Shown here: one piece after another, positions 15,645-24,499 of the stretch
How positions within the stretch are numbered: position 1 is the stretch's first letter
Layout: every line of letters starts with the position of its first letter
Source: S5-A14a sp022766365
GTDB taxonomy: Bacteria > Bacillota > Clostridia > Peptostreptococcales > Anaerovoracaceae
Length of the DNA: 64,000 bases
Strand: one strand, 5' to 3'
NCBI GenBank assembly: GCA_050313295.1
Contig: JBNPLD010000006.1
The notes under the pieces: model-generated
What the model was told of the DNA's origin: nothing
The model's input: only the letters and a program-made list of their open reading frames with translations
The model's database searches: none
Program-made: the position numbers and the translations under genes

Positions 15645-17842
15645 TTTTCTCCTCCATCGCTTTCTTTTAAGATTTTTATATACTGAGTTTCATTTCTGAA
15701 TGGATCGAATTCCTCTCCGCCATCCTCGTAAAATTTACCGAAAAATTCTATATACTGAAGTCTGCTCGAATGAACGAAGGCTCCAAGAATATTAATCGCC
15801 ATGTTGAAACTATGTCCTATGATTCCGACTATCACCAGGACTATGAAGCTTACTATTCCTCTGCCTCCAAGAGAGCCCATTGTATTTACAACTGTTGCAA
15901 TTACTCCGGTTGCAAGTCCAAGGGCCAATAATCTCGAATAGCTCAGGATGTCGGAAACATATCCCGTAATTCCATACAGTGCACCAAGTCCTCCGGTTAC
16001 TTTACCGATACCTCTGTTCTTTCGACCTCCCGTCAAGAGCAATACGGCCGCTCCTAAAATGGCCATGTACATACCGATTTTCGACAGGTCCGGCATTGAA
16101 GATCCCAACGCTCCGTACATTATGGCTCCGATTATGAGAATATACCAACTGAAAACATCAAATACCGCATCCCAGAAGTGTCCTCTCTTGATAAGCATAT
16201 ATGCATTCAAAGCCATACCGAGGAATATGTGAACTATTCCGAATCCCAGTGACCACACAAGAAGTCTCGTAGGATCATCGATTGGATTAAACCATATCGG
16301 CTTAATCTCGACTTTCTTCCCGAACAGAACATCCGCCGCTACAGGAATCAGGTCGCCGAACCAGCCTCCGAACATAGCCCCCCAGAAAACAGTTGCAATT
16401 CCACAGTACATGAACATCTTCACCATCTTCTTCGTCATGCCCTCCAGCTCAAATTTCTTTAGAGCTACAAAAGTGGCAATAGTAATTATGAGCCCGTATC
16501 CGGCATCAGAAAGCATGATTCCGAAAAACATTGCATAGAATATTGAAAACCACTTGGTAGGATCAAGGCCCTTGTAATCCGGCATTGAATACATCTGCGT
16601 AATCGCCTCAAAAGGAGTTGCAAATGCAGGGTTTTCTATCATTACAGGAACTTCTTCGCCCTCAAGCGGATTCCTGTACTCATAATAGCAACCATATCTT
16701 TCCAGAACTTTCTCTACCCTGTCCTTCAGATGAGACGGTACCCAGCCTTCAAAATTGAATGTTCTCCTTGTCACCCTCATCTTTGACTTAATTCTCTCTC
16801 TGTCTCTTTCCATCGTCAGATAGTCAAATAGAAACTCAATATCCCTTCGGGTTTTTCCAAAGCCTGCAACCTCTTCCTCAAGTTCCGCTCTCAGGGCCCT
16901 TTGATCATCTACCTTCTTGCTCAGATCATCAAGGTTGTCTGAAACTCTTCCCTCAAAGCCCTGAAACGGAAGCGGCGTGAATCCATGCTGTTTGAGCGTG
17001 CCCAACACATCTTCCTGTCCTGCCTTCATCATCACCGCCGCTATGTATATCAGCTCCCTGTCTGAATTGATTACACTGACATGTGATGGCAGATCCAACG
17101 TATTTAACTTCTCAATGAGATTATCCAGGTTAACCGTCGATGGGAGAACTCCAAGTTCTATATTTGTATGTTCGGTTTCAGAAAGATCCAGCGGTGCATC
17201 ATATACCATCCAGGGCCTCAATGCCGCAATATCCGAATTCATCTTGTTGATCTTATCATCCACCATATGAAGTCTAAAATTTAATCTTAAAATGGAGGAA
17301 ATGTATCCCTCGATCTCCGCTCGTCTGTCCAGAAGGGCTTTGAGCTTTTCGTTAGTAATTATTCTCTTTGTTATGAAAAGTGGCTCTTTCTCTTTGGAAT
17401 ATCTTTTTAAAGTTTCCAGGGCAGTTTCCGTCCTGCTCATTTCGCCTTCGATGGTTGTGACATAGTCAGCGTCGCCATCTGCTCTGTCCAACTCCCCTTG
17501 ATTTTCAAGAGTTTTGACATTTCCGGCAACGGAGTTCTCATTCGTTATTTCTCCCCCCATCACCTTTGGATTGTCACTTGCAAGCCTATCATTTTCGCTA
17601 TCAGCTGCAAGAGTGTCATGAGCATATCCGGAATCACCATCAAGGTTCTCTTTGAAATTTTCACTGTCCTTTGTACCTATATTCGTATCAATCTCTTCAG
17701 GGTCCTTCTTTTCACCCTGTTCTTCCTGAACGAATCTCTCAGTGATTTCCACCACTCCCAGGTCAGCTAAATCCGAAATGAGTTTATCTTTGTTATTTGA
17801 AAGCCCAATAACAGCCAGCTTTTCCATCCTAGCTATTGACAC
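15641..17842 (-). CDS. ntpI: V-type ATPase subunit I (stator, a subunit) with acidic insert
   Basis: A 733-aa subunit I: a long cytoplasmic N-terminal half with coiled coils and a C-terminal half with about seven to eight membrane helices. The conserved LGLATGVIATVVNTMG and NILGAFVHSSRLQYIEFFGKFYEDGG segments, with the essential arginine in the latter, are present. It forms the ion half-channels. Residues of about 38-130 form a strongly acidic, low-complexity insertion (EEQGEKKDPEEIDTN, DGDADYVTTIEGE) not usual in the family, making the protein longer than the common ~640-660. The start is GTG 17842, giving the typical MxIxxMxKLxxIG N-terminus and a 14-bp overlap with the upstream gene. Confidence 0.94.
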   Translation of the reverse strand: MSIARMEKLAVIGLSNNKDKLISDLADLGVVEITERFVQEEQGEKKDPEEIDTNIGTKDSENFKENLDGDSGYAHDTLAADSENDRLASDNPKVMGGEITNENSVAGNVKTLENQGELDRADGDADYVTTIEGEMSRTETALETLKRYSKEKEPLFITKRIITNEKLKALLDRRAEIEGYISSILRLNFRLHMVDDKINKMNSDIAALRPWMVYDAPLDLSETEHTNIELGVLPSTVNLDNLIEKLNTLDLPSHVSVINSDRELIYIAAVMMKAGQEDVLGTLKQHGFTPLPFQGFEGRVSDNLDDLSKKVDDQRALRAELEEEVAGFGKTRRDIEFLFDYLTMERDRERIKSKMRVTRRTFNFEGWVPSHLKDRVEKVLERYGCYYEYRNPLEGEEVPVMIENPAFATPFEAITQMYSMPDYKGLDPTKWFSIFYAMFFGIMLSDAGYGLIITIATFVALKKFELEGMTKKMVKMFMYCGIATVFWGAMFGGWFGDLIPVAADVLFGKKVEIKPIWFNPIDDPTRLLVWSLGFGIVHIFLGMALNAYMLIKRGHFWDAVFDVFSWYILIIGAIMYGALGSSMPDLSKIGMYMAILGAAVLLLTGGRKNRGIGKVTGGLGALYGITGYVSDILSYSRLLALGLATGVIATVVNTMGSLGGRGIVSFIVLVIVGIIGHSFNMAINILGAFVHSSRLQYIEFFGKFYEDGGEEFDPFRNETQYIKILKESDGGEK

Positions 17843-18155
17843 TGTTATTCACTACCCTTTCATATATAAATTCAGCTACATCGTTCATCTTATCCTCTGC
17901 TCTTGCCTGTAAATCTTTGTTCTGCTTTCGCACATCATCGATGAAATCATCATAGTTTGACCGGGCAATCTCGTTTCCCTCATCAAGCTTTGTCTGATAG
18001 AATGTCTTGCCCTCCTGCTCCGCATCAGCTATAATCTCTTCTTTCCGATTCTTAGCACCTTCGAGGATTTTCTTTTCTTCAACTTTGGCGTCTCTGATTA
18101 TCTGATCAGCCTTATCTTCGCTTTGGACAATCTTCGCCAGTTCTTCAGAAAACAT
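17829..18155 (-). CDS. ntpF: V-type ATPase peripheral-stalk subunit G/H (NtpF-like)
   Basis: A 108-aa, highly charged, single-helix protein (KADQIIRDAKVEEKKILEGAKNRKEEIIADAEQEG) of the AtpH/NtpF type, which pairs with subunit E in the peripheral stalk. It is the first gene of the nine-gene operon and has a strong AGGAGGTG ribosome binding site and a near-consensus promoter 40-70 bp upstream. Confidence 0.88.
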   Translation of the reverse strand: MFSEELAKIVQSEDKADQIIRDAKVEEKKILEGAKNRKEEIIADAEQEGKTFYQTKLDEGNEIARSNYDDFIDDVRKQNKDLQARAEDKMNDVAEFIYERVVNNSVNS

Positions 18156-18193
18156 AAACCCACCTCCTTTTCCTTAGAAGATACGTACATTTT

Positions 18194-18222
18194 ATTATAC
18201 CCTCATCTTATTAATTCTTCAA
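18194..18222 (-). promoter_or_regulatory. V-ATPase operon promoter
   Basis: On the minus strand TTGAAG (18217-18222) and TATAAT (18194-18199) are separated by exactly 17 bp, about 40 bp upstream of the first V-ATPase gene. It matches the vegetative sigma factor consensus at 10 of 12 positions. Confidence 0.8.
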
Positions 18223-18229
18223 GTTTTTC

Positions 18230-18257
18230 CAAGAAAAAAGCGACCTTTGCAGGTCGC
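18230..18257 (-). terminator. Intrinsic terminator after the 138-aa membrane protein gene
   Basis: Perfect 7-bp stem GCGACCT / AGGTCGC with loop TTGC (18240-18257), followed on the minus strand by TTTTTTC. It separates the 18271-18687 gene from the V-ATPase promoter immediately downstream. Confidence 0.85.
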
Positions 18258-18270
18258 TATGCATTAATAT

Positions 18271-18687
18271 TCATTTCATGTTCTGTGCATTATCTATGTA
18301 AATAGACGGATTCTTCTCCTTAGCCATTTTAAGGATTTCCTCTGTCTGCTCTACTTCAAAAATAAAACTTCGCACAACTATATCTTTACCTATGTGAAGC
18401 ATGACATCAGGATAAGCTTTACCATAGTCTGCGTGCAAAGTAGTAATCTCCTGCCATGACCACAAGTTTCGGTATTCTCTTCCCCACAGGCTGAATTTTA
18501 TATCCGCGCCATCCTCATCTATGATATATTCCTTTTTCAGAAAAGGAGCCACAGCGAGAATTAATGCAGGCACAAAATACCCGTACTTCCCTGAGGTTAC
18601 AGCAAATCCAAGGAGTACTAATGCTCCGAGGACAGCGGCAGGTTTTACCCATTTACTTCTGGGTTTAATCTTTCCCTTGAATGTCAT
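18271..18687 (-). CDS. Small membrane protein with PH-like domain, unknown function
   Basis: A 138-aa protein with two closely spaced membrane helices (about residues 14-28 and 33-50). A cytoplasmic beta-rich domain follows (YIIDEDGADIKFSLWGREYRNLWSWQEITTLH), reminiscent of bacterial PH-like domains. Function is unknown. It lies 25 bp downstream of nhaC on the same strand, so it may be co-transcribed with the antiporter; a strong terminator follows it. Confidence 0.7.
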   Translation of the reverse strand: MTFKGKIKPRSKWVKPAAVLGALVLLGFAVTSGKYGYFVPALILAVAPFLKKEYIIDEDGADIKFSLWGREYRNLWSWQEITTLHADYGKAYPDVMLHIGKDIVVRSFIFEVEQTEEILKMAKEKNPSIYIDNAQNMK

Positions 18688-18712
18688 AATTACCTCTATT
18701 GTGTTCCGGAGT

Positions 18713-20251
18713 TTACAATTGGATCTCAGCCTGTAGCTGTTCTACAGAGATACCTCTGTCTGAAGCGAGTTTACTGAATGCAATCTCTCTAGCCTCTTTA
18801 GGCGCACCGGGCATCTTTCCCCTCTTAAGACGCTTAAACATATTCTTATATGTACCGTCTGCATAGAATATATTAGCTCCCAACGAGCATGTGATAAGTG
18901 CAAACACAGGGTTAATTAAATTCATGAAGCAAAACGGCAAGTAGGAGAGGGTTGGAACACCAAGTATACTTGAATGATATGCACCGCATGATGACCACGG
19001 TACAAGCGGCGACCAGAGAGTTCCTCCGTCTTCAAGAGTTCTTGACAGCATATTCCTTGCCAAACCCAATTCATCATACTTTTCCTTATACATTGAACTT
19101 GGTATTATCAATCCCAGATACTGGTCGCACATGGTAGTTATACAGAATATACCCGTTACCATAGTAACTAAAACGAGCTGAAAAGGAGTTTTTACCTTAT
19201 GTATCAGATGTCCAAGGAGAGATTCGACTGATCCTATTTTCTGCAAAATACCTCCAAAGCCTACTGCAACTATTACCAGGTTATTTGTCCAAAGCATGCT
19301 GTCCATTCCGCCTCTATTCATTAAAGCGTCAGCCAACTTATTACCCGTTTCCGCTTGATAACCGTAGTGAACCATATGTATACAATCGGCGAAATCAGCA
19401 CCCTGGAAAATTACGGCAAATATACAACCAACGGCTGAAATAAGAAGAACTGCAGGAATTGCCGCCATTCTCACAACTGCGACAACAATTATCAAAACCA
19501 TCGGAATCAAAAGCACAGGGCTCATGTAATTATAGTGTCCCTTTATAGCAGATGATAGTTCTTCTGCAACTTTAGGGTCAAAGCTGTTCGAATTCTGGAA
19601 AGAAATTACAGTGTACAAGATAATTGCTATTATCAAACTTGGAAAGGTGGTTGAAATCATGGCTCTTACATGGTCAAAAAGCCCGGTTTGAGATGCCCCT
19701 GCCGCCAAATTTGTTGAATCTGACAGCGGCGAGAATTTATCACCACAGCAGGCTCCGGAAAGTATCATGCCTGCAACAAGACCGGGGTTCATTCCCATGG
19801 TTTCTCCCATTGCCATAAAAGCAATTCCGAGTGTAGCTGTAACCGTCCATGCAGAACCCAGAGCGATACCCACTATAGCACAGAGAATACAAGCCAATGG
19901 GAGGAACATTGCCGGTGTTACGATTTTCAAACCGTAATAAACAACAGCAGGTATGGTTCCTGCATATTCGAAAGCACCGATGAGACAACCGACAAATAAA
20001 ATTATTATAATAGCTTCCAGTGACATGCTAACCGCATCAAGAGCACCGGTCAGCATATCTGCATAGGACCAGCCGCAAAGCCTGCCCACGATCATTGCAA
20101 CCGCACAGGCGATTACCACCGGAATATGAGGATCCGCTCCCCATTTTAGCACATAGTTCAATATCATTATGGTAAGCAAAACCACAATGGGAAAAAGTGC
20201 TTCGATTTTGTTCGGTAACCGAACCTTTCTTTCAGAATTTTCTTTGTTCAT
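18713..20251 (-). CDS. nhaC: NhaC-family Na+/H+ antiporter
   Basis: A 512-aa polytopic protein with about 11-12 membrane helices and the conserved NhaC stretch GACCGDKFSPLSDSTNLAAGASQTGLFDHVRAM (about residues 165-200), together with FAMNP-like ALGSAWTVTATLGIAFMAMG. It probably exchanges Na+ for H+ or a malate/lactate-type co-substrate. It neighbours the V-ATPase operon, and together they suggest control of a sodium cycle. A GAGGT ribosome binding site lies 6 bp before the start. Its promoter spacer contains 11 consecutive Gs, so expression may be phase variable. Confidence 0.9.
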   Translation of the reverse strand: MNKENSERKVRLPNKIEALFPIVVLLTIMILNYVLKWGADPHIPVVIACAVAMIVGRLCGWSYADMLTGALDAVSMSLEAIIIILFVGCLIGAFEYAGTIPAVVYYGLKIVTPAMFLPLACILCAIVGIALGSAWTVTATLGIAFMAMGETMGMNPGLVAGMILSGACCGDKFSPLSDSTNLAAGASQTGLFDHVRAMISTTFPSLIIAIILYTVISFQNSNSFDPKVAEELSSAIKGHYNYMSPVLLIPMVLIIVVAVVRMAAIPAVLLISAVGCIFAVIFQGADFADCIHMVHYGYQAETGNKLADALMNRGGMDSMLWTNNLVIVAVGFGGILQKIGSVESLLGHLIHKVKTPFQLVLVTMVTGIFCITTMCDQYLGLIIPSSMYKEKYDELGLARNMLSRTLEDGGTLWSPLVPWSSCGAYHSSILGVPTLSYLPFCFMNLINPVFALITCSLGANIFYADGTYKNMFKRLKRGKMPGAPKEAREIAFSKLASDRGISVEQLQAEIQL

Positions 20252-20285
20252 TTCTATACCTCGCTTTCGCAGTAAATTTTGTTAC

Positions 20286-20318
20286 ATTATAATATCACCC
20301 CCCCCCCCGGAAAGTCAA
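20286..20318 (-). promoter_or_regulatory. nhaC promoter with 11-bp homopolymeric G spacer
   Basis: Minus-strand TTGACT (20313-20318), then TTCC plus eleven G (20298-20308), then TGA and TATTAT (20289-20294), giving an 18-bp spacer. An overlapping TATAAT (20286-20291) would give 21 bp. A homopolymer of this length between -35 and -10 is a typical site for slipped-strand change of promoter strength. Confidence 0.65.
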
Positions 20319-20591
20319 GCAACCGTTTATCAATTGTAAATTTCGTCTTACTAAATCTCCAATAGCAGGATTACATAGATGGAATCAAGAGGACTTATTG
20401 TTTTCATGATAAAGTATTTTCAAAATTAATACAGGAACGGCACTATATTTTTTGTTTCTTACCACAATAAATTCAGAGTGTGCTTTGAGTATTTCACTAT
20501 TCGTTTCCTTAATCACCGTTAACCTGCGGGCATGTTCTTTATTTAATTGTTACTGCGAATAATAACTCATTTCTGTACAAATAAAAGTTCG
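20319..20591. other. Intergenic region between nhaC and atoE promoters
   Basis: About 270 bp of AT-rich sequence between two divergent promoters. I see no reading frame with a ribosome binding site, no clear terminator and no long repeat. It may hold operator sites, but none is recognisable. Confidence 0.5.
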
Positions 20592-20620
20592 TTGACAGGC
20601 CGTAAACTGAGGTATACAAT
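20592..20620 (+). promoter_or_regulatory. Promoter of the AtoE-type transporter gene
   Basis: TTGACA (20592-20597) and TACAAT (20615-20620) with a 17-bp spacer, 52 bp upstream of the start codon. It is a near-perfect vegetative promoter. Confidence 0.8.
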
Positions 20621-20672
20621 GTGTTTTGGGATAATTAACTTATTAACAATCTTATTTTGAAGGAGGGTATTT

Positions 20673-22031
20673 ATGTTTAAAAAAGTCTCCAATGCATGTG
20701 TGCACATGGTAAACAAATTATTACCTGATCCGTTTATTTTTTGCATCATGCTGACAATCGTCGTATTTGTAGTCGCCATCCCTGTAACTAAGATGGGACC
20801 CCTTGAACTGATTGATAACTGGGGTAACGGAGCGTGGAGTCTTCTTGCTTTCTCAATGCAAATGGCATTGGTGTTGGTTTTGGGAAGTGCAATGGCACAG
20901 GCTCCTGTTGTTAAACGGCTTGTTTCCAGAGTAGCATCTCTTGCAAAAACACCTAAGCAAGGAATCCTTGTAGTTACGTTTTTCTCACTTATCGCATGTT
21001 GGCTGAACTGGGGATTCGGGCTTGTTGTGGGTGCTATCCTGGCTAAAGAAATCGCCAGACAGTTGGAAGGCGTGGACTACAGACTTCTTATCGCTTCTGC
21101 ATACTCAGGGTTCGTAGTCTGGCATGCAGGTTTCTCTGCTTCCATTCCTCTGGCTCTTGCAACACCGGGCAAGGAAGCTCTGATAACCGCTACAGGCGGT
21201 GCTGTTTCCGATGTCATTCCAACAAGCATGACAATCTTTGCTCCATACAACCTTATCATGATCGTAATAATCCTGATTTGTTTGCCTTTCATAAATGCAG
21301 CAATGCATCCTGAAAAAAATGATGTAATCACAGTTGATCCTGCGCTTATCGAGGAAGAGGTTTATGTTTACAAGACACCTGAAACTCCTGCGGAGAGACT
21401 TGAAAACAGCTGGATTATCACTGCAATTATTTCAGTATCGGGAATCATATATCTTGTAAGTTATTTCTCAAAGAACGGGTTCAATCTATCCCTGAACATC
21501 GTAAACATGGTGTTTCTGACACTGGGAATTATCTGCCACAAAACGCCGATTAATTATGTAAGAGCAATTGCGGATTCTGCTAAAGGTGCCGCCGGCATAA
21601 TCATTCAGTTCCCATTTTATGCAGGAATTATGGCTATGATGGTTACAGCAAATCCGGATACGGGAGTTTCTCTTGCAGGTGCAATTTCAGAGGGATTTGT
21701 AAGTATTTCAAATCAGACCACATTCCCTCTCTTTACTTTCCTGTCAGCAGGTATTGTAAACCTATTTGTTCCATCCGGTGGCGGACAGTGGGCAGTACAG
21801 GGTCCTATCATGATGCCGGCAGGTAAGTCTCTAGGTGTGGATCCTGCTATTACAGGAATGGCTATTGCTTGGGGTGATGCATGGACAAATATGATTCAGC
21901 CGTTCTGGGCTCTGCCTGCACTTGGAATCGCAGGGCTGTCTGCAAGAGATATCATGGGATATTGTTTGATTACACTATTCTTTGTTGCTCTTGTAGTTTG
22001 CGGAGGATTCCTGCTTGTCGGCCTTTTGTAG
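20673..22031 (+). CDS. atoE: Short-chain fatty acid transporter, AtoE family
   Basis: A 452-aa polytopic protein of the AtoE/TIGR00366 family, beginning MFKKVSNACVHMVNKLLPDPFIFCIMLTIVVF, with conserved NWGFGLVVGAILAKE, FVVWHAGFSASIPLALATPGK and FVPSGGGQWAVQGPIMMPA. In E. coli AtoE accompanies the AtoDA CoA-transferase for acetoacetate/short-chain acid uptake; here a matching CoA-transferase lies at 62602-63959. It is preceded by GAAGGAGGG and a near-consensus promoter. In this fermenter it could export or import butyrate/acetoacetate; direction is not evident from sequence. Confidence 0.9.
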   Translation: MFKKVSNACVHMVNKLLPDPFIFCIMLTIVVFVVAIPVTKMGPLELIDNWGNGAWSLLAFSMQMALVLVLGSAMAQAPVVKRLVSRVASLAKTPKQGILVVTFFSLIACWLNWGFGLVVGAILAKEIARQLEGVDYRLLIASAYSGFVVWHAGFSASIPLALATPGKEALITATGGAVSDVIPTSMTIFAPYNLIMIVIILICLPFINAAMHPEKNDVITVDPALIEEEVYVYKTPETPAERLENSWIITAIISVSGIIYLVSYFSKNGFNLSLNIVNMVFLTLGIICHKTPINYVRAIADSAKGAAGIIIQFPFYAGIMAMMVTANPDTGVSLAGAISEGFVSISNQTTFPLFTFLSAGIVNLFVPSGGGQWAVQGPIMMPAGKSLGVDPAITGMAIAWGDAWTNMIQPFWALPALGIAGLSARDIMGYCLITLFFVALVVCGGFLLVGLL

Positions 22032-22400
22032 AACCACGATAATTTTTAAAATGTGTGTGTAGATAAGGAAATCTGTCTTTGATTATTGATTAAGAATATC
22101 ATTTAAACAATTTGATGATTTCCGAAACATAACGAAAACCGAATCTCAGTCAACCCCCTTGAGTTAGTACTTAAATGGTGTGACTGAACTTACCTATCTG
22201 GTCTGTGATATTTGATTGTTTCGAGTATCATAGGCCTTTTTCTTTTGACCTCAACTGATTTTGCAAAGAATTATTCTACCCTTTCACATTTTCTGCATTG
22301 GAGCATTATACAAATGGTATTTGATAAAGTTATTATTTTACCATCAGAAATCTTTACTCTGAATTAAATATTATAACTGCGGATAATGAACGTAAAATTT
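22032..22400. other. Intergenic region after atoE, no recognisable gene
   Basis: Low-GC sequence with no credible reading frame. A weak dyad (CAGTCA near 22147 and TGACTG near 22182) is visible, but no clear terminator. It might contain remnants of a decayed gene; I could not recognise any. Confidence 0.4.
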
Positions 22401-22401
22401 T

Positions 22402-22431
22402 TTGACATGGATATTTTGCAAATTCAAAATA
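22402..22431 (+). promoter_or_regulatory. Promoter with overlapping palindromic operator for the HTH gene
   Basis: TTGACA (22402-22407) with a weak -10 (CAAAAT, 22425-22430) at 17 bp. A perfect inverted repeat TATTTTG-N6-CAAAATA (22412-22431) fills the spacer and covers the -10, as expected for an operator of the adjacent XRE-type regulator. Confidence 0.5.
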
Positions 22432-22487
22432 TTTTTGATAGACAACAAAACAAATGAATGAGATGATAACTATGAAAGGAAGATGCT

Positions 22488-22895
22488 ATGAATATAGGTG
22501 TTAAATTAAAAGAGGCAAGACTGCAAGCCGGTTTGACTCAGGAAGACGTTGCTGAAGAAATCCGGGTCACACGTCAAACAATCTCAAATTGGGAAACAGA
22601 AAAATCCTTTCCCGATATAGTTAACGTAATTAAACTAAGCGCTCTATACAACATCAGTCTTGACAAACTTTTGAAAGAAGATGAGAAAATGATAGAACAT
22701 TTAGAAAAGAGTACAAATATTGTAAAAAGCAATCAAAAGCTTATAATTGCCATTATCGCAAATGCCATGATGTTAATTATTTTCATATTCTTCAATAGTT
22801 TAATAATCAGCAACCCATACCTAATTATGGGTAGTTCTGCTTTCGGTATCATTAGCACTTGCTATTTGTTTTATCAGATAATTAAAAAGATTTAA
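22488..22895 (+). CDS. XRE-family regulator with C-terminal membrane helices
   Basis: A 135-aa protein with an N-terminal XRE helix-turn-helix (LKEARLQAGLTQEDVAEEIRVTRQTISNWETEKSFPDI, about residues 7-44) and a C-terminal half with two membrane helices (about 80-98 and 104-128). Such membrane-tethered XRE regulators often control the gene beside them. The downstream 108-aa membrane protein begins 13 bp later and probably shares its transcript. A palindrome over the promoter suggests autoregulation. The signal it senses is unknown. Confidence 0.85.
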   Translation: MNIGVKLKEARLQAGLTQEDVAEEIRVTRQTISNWETEKSFPDIVNVIKLSALYNISLDKLLKEDEKMIEHLEKSTNIVKSNQKLIIAIIANAMMLIIFIFFNSLIISNPYLIMGSSAFGIISTCYLFYQIIKKI

Positions 22896-22908
22896 GGAGG
22901 AATTTTGA

Positions 22909-23235
22909 ATGAAAGTGGCAGCTGCAATCATGGCTTTTATGGTTTTATCGGGTATTTTTGTCCTAATGTATCAGATTTTCAAAATGGTAGTTCTCGATGC
23001 AGAAAGCAGAGGCTTGAAACACCCTAAATTCTGGGGAGCATTCTCAATCGGCGGTAACAATGCTAATGGACTTATACTATACTTATTAAGAAGAAACAGA
23101 TACCCTGCCAACATGACAGATAATGCAAGGGAAATATTTAAATCTCGAAAAAGGAAGGCTAGCTTATGTTTATGCTTTATCGCAATAGGCGCTATCTCTT
23201 TAATTTTTATCGCATTATTTGGGAATCTACAGTAG
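22909..23235 (+). CDS. Small membrane protein paired with the HTH regulator
   Basis: A 108-aa protein with an N-terminal membrane helix (AAAIMAFMVLSGIFVLMYQIFKMV) and a C-terminal one (LCLCFIAIGAISLIFIALFG). A basic, soluble middle segment (about residues 35-82) lies between them. Not recognised. It has an AAGGAGG site 8 bp before the ATG and follows the XRE gene closely, so it may be its partner or target. Confidence 0.7.
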   Translation: MKVAAAIMAFMVLSGIFVLMYQIFKMVVLDAESRGLKHPKFWGAFSIGGNNANGLILYLLRRNRYPANMTDNAREIFKSRKRKASLCLCFIAIGAISLIFIALFGNLQ

Positions 23236-23372
23236 AGAAACAGCATAAGCATTAAAATAAATATATTGTGATGTAAATACGTTTAGTTCTGTATGAGACT
23301 TGCTCTCATCAGTTCCCTTATATTTCGGAAATACACACTCGGTATCCCGTTCACATGTCTCAGAGCTTAGAT

Positions 23373-23408
23373 GGCATATTGCATATGCAATGTGCCTATT
23401 TATATTTT
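23373..23408 (+). terminator. Candidate terminator after the HTH gene pair
   Basis: Near-perfect 24-nt palindrome from GGCATATTGC to GCAATGTGCC (23373-23396), followed by TATTTATATTTT. It lies between the plus-strand HTH pair and the convergent whiA gene. Confidence 0.5.
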
Positions 23409-23494
23409 CCCAAAGGCAAAAAGTATAGTATTAGCGAATGCGTTATTTATCGGAGGGTTGGATTTTTCACAATAGTCTAACATGTCCTCAAGAT

Positions 23495-24436
23495 TTACAA
23501 ACTCCCGGCGATGTCACTTATTTTCCTGAGCCTGTTGTTTACACCGGATTTTTTTAGGGGCGGAGTCAGCATTTCACCTAGTTGAGTCAGACTTGCTTCG
23601 GGGTTTTCAAGGCGCAGCCTAGCGATATCCCTCAACTTTTCTGGGAGAAAATTTTCACCCTTGCGTTCAATGATTTTTTTGATATCCGTGATTTGCTTCT
23701 CCGAGGCATTGAGCACTCTGTCCATGTTGGCTGTATCACAATTGGTCATTCGGACAGCCTCGCTACGCAGCTCCTTGGTAATCATGATATTCTCTAATTC
23801 CAGAACTTTTCCGTGGGCTCCCATAAGGGCAAGTAAATCGCTTATGTACCCTGAAGCCTTAACATAAACCACCCAGTAATTCTTTCGTTTGGTCATTTTA
23901 CCCTCGAGAGCATCGAAGGTTCCGATAAGACGAAGGAGGTCCTTAGCCATTCTTTCGCTTCCGCAACGCCACTCCATCTGATAACTCTTTTCAGGATTGG
24001 TGATAGTCCCTGCCGCTAAGAAACTCCCACGGAGGTAACTTTTCCTGCAACATTTGGTCCTTATGATTCCCATGTATATACCGTCAGAGATATAGTTATT
24101 TCCCTGCTTGATCATGAGAATCCCCACTTCCCGCAGAATTGCTTCGCTCCCCATATCAGGTGTAATTTTCAGCACATAAACATTCCCCCGTGAAAGGTTT
24201 CCTCCCTCCTCGTACTCAACAACCGGTTCAATCCGGAAATAGTCCTTGATGAGTACTTTGAAGTGTCTTGCAACGGCGGCATTTTCCGTCTTTAAAATTA
24301 TATTGAATTTTCCTCCGCCGGCAAGGCCTATACTTCCTGCCATACGAATGAAGCTGGCGATTTCCGCCAGCTTACAACAATTCTTATCGGTTTCAAATCT
24401 TGCCAGTTCGTTCTTCGTCTCCTGACCGAATGACAT
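23495..24436 (-). CDS. whiA: DNA-binding protein WhiA
   Basis: A 313-aa WhiA with an N-terminal LAGLIDADG-homing-endonuclease-like fold (MSFGQETKNELARFE, RMAGSIGLAGGGKF, CCRKSYLRGSFLAAGTITNPEKSYQMEW) and a C-terminal HTH (ASLTQLGEMLTPPLKKSGVNNRLRKI). In Firmicutes WhiA affects cell division and chromosome segregation. It normally follows rapZ and yvcK; here a kce gene stands between it and rapZ. Confidence 0.95.
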   Translation of the reverse strand: MSFGQETKNELARFETDKNCCKLAEIASFIRMAGSIGLAGGGKFNIILKTENAAVARHFKVLIKDYFRIEPVVEYEEGGNLSRGNVYVLKITPDMGSEAILREVGILMIKQGNNYISDGIYMGIIRTKCCRKSYLRGSFLAAGTITNPEKSYQMEWRCGSERMAKDLLRLIGTFDALEGKMTKRKNYWVVYVKASGYISDLLALMGAHGKVLELENIMITKELRSEAVRMTNCDTANMDRVLNASEKQITDIKKIIERKGENFLPEKLRDIARLRLENPEASLTQLGEMLTPPLKKSGVNNRLRKISDIAGSL

Positions 24437-24499
24437 ATGCTCTCCTCTAGTTTAATCGACTTAAATATAATCAGATTTAAGTTGATTGTTCTTTCTCGA

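Noticed and set aside
15948..16232. Plus-strand frames inside the V-ATPase operon
   Set aside because: They mirror long minus-strand genes with clear family identity and lack ribosome binding sites.
22032..22487. Decayed transposase or gene remnant after atoE
   Set aside because: No frame or family-like stretch could be recognised; left as unexplained intergenic sequence.
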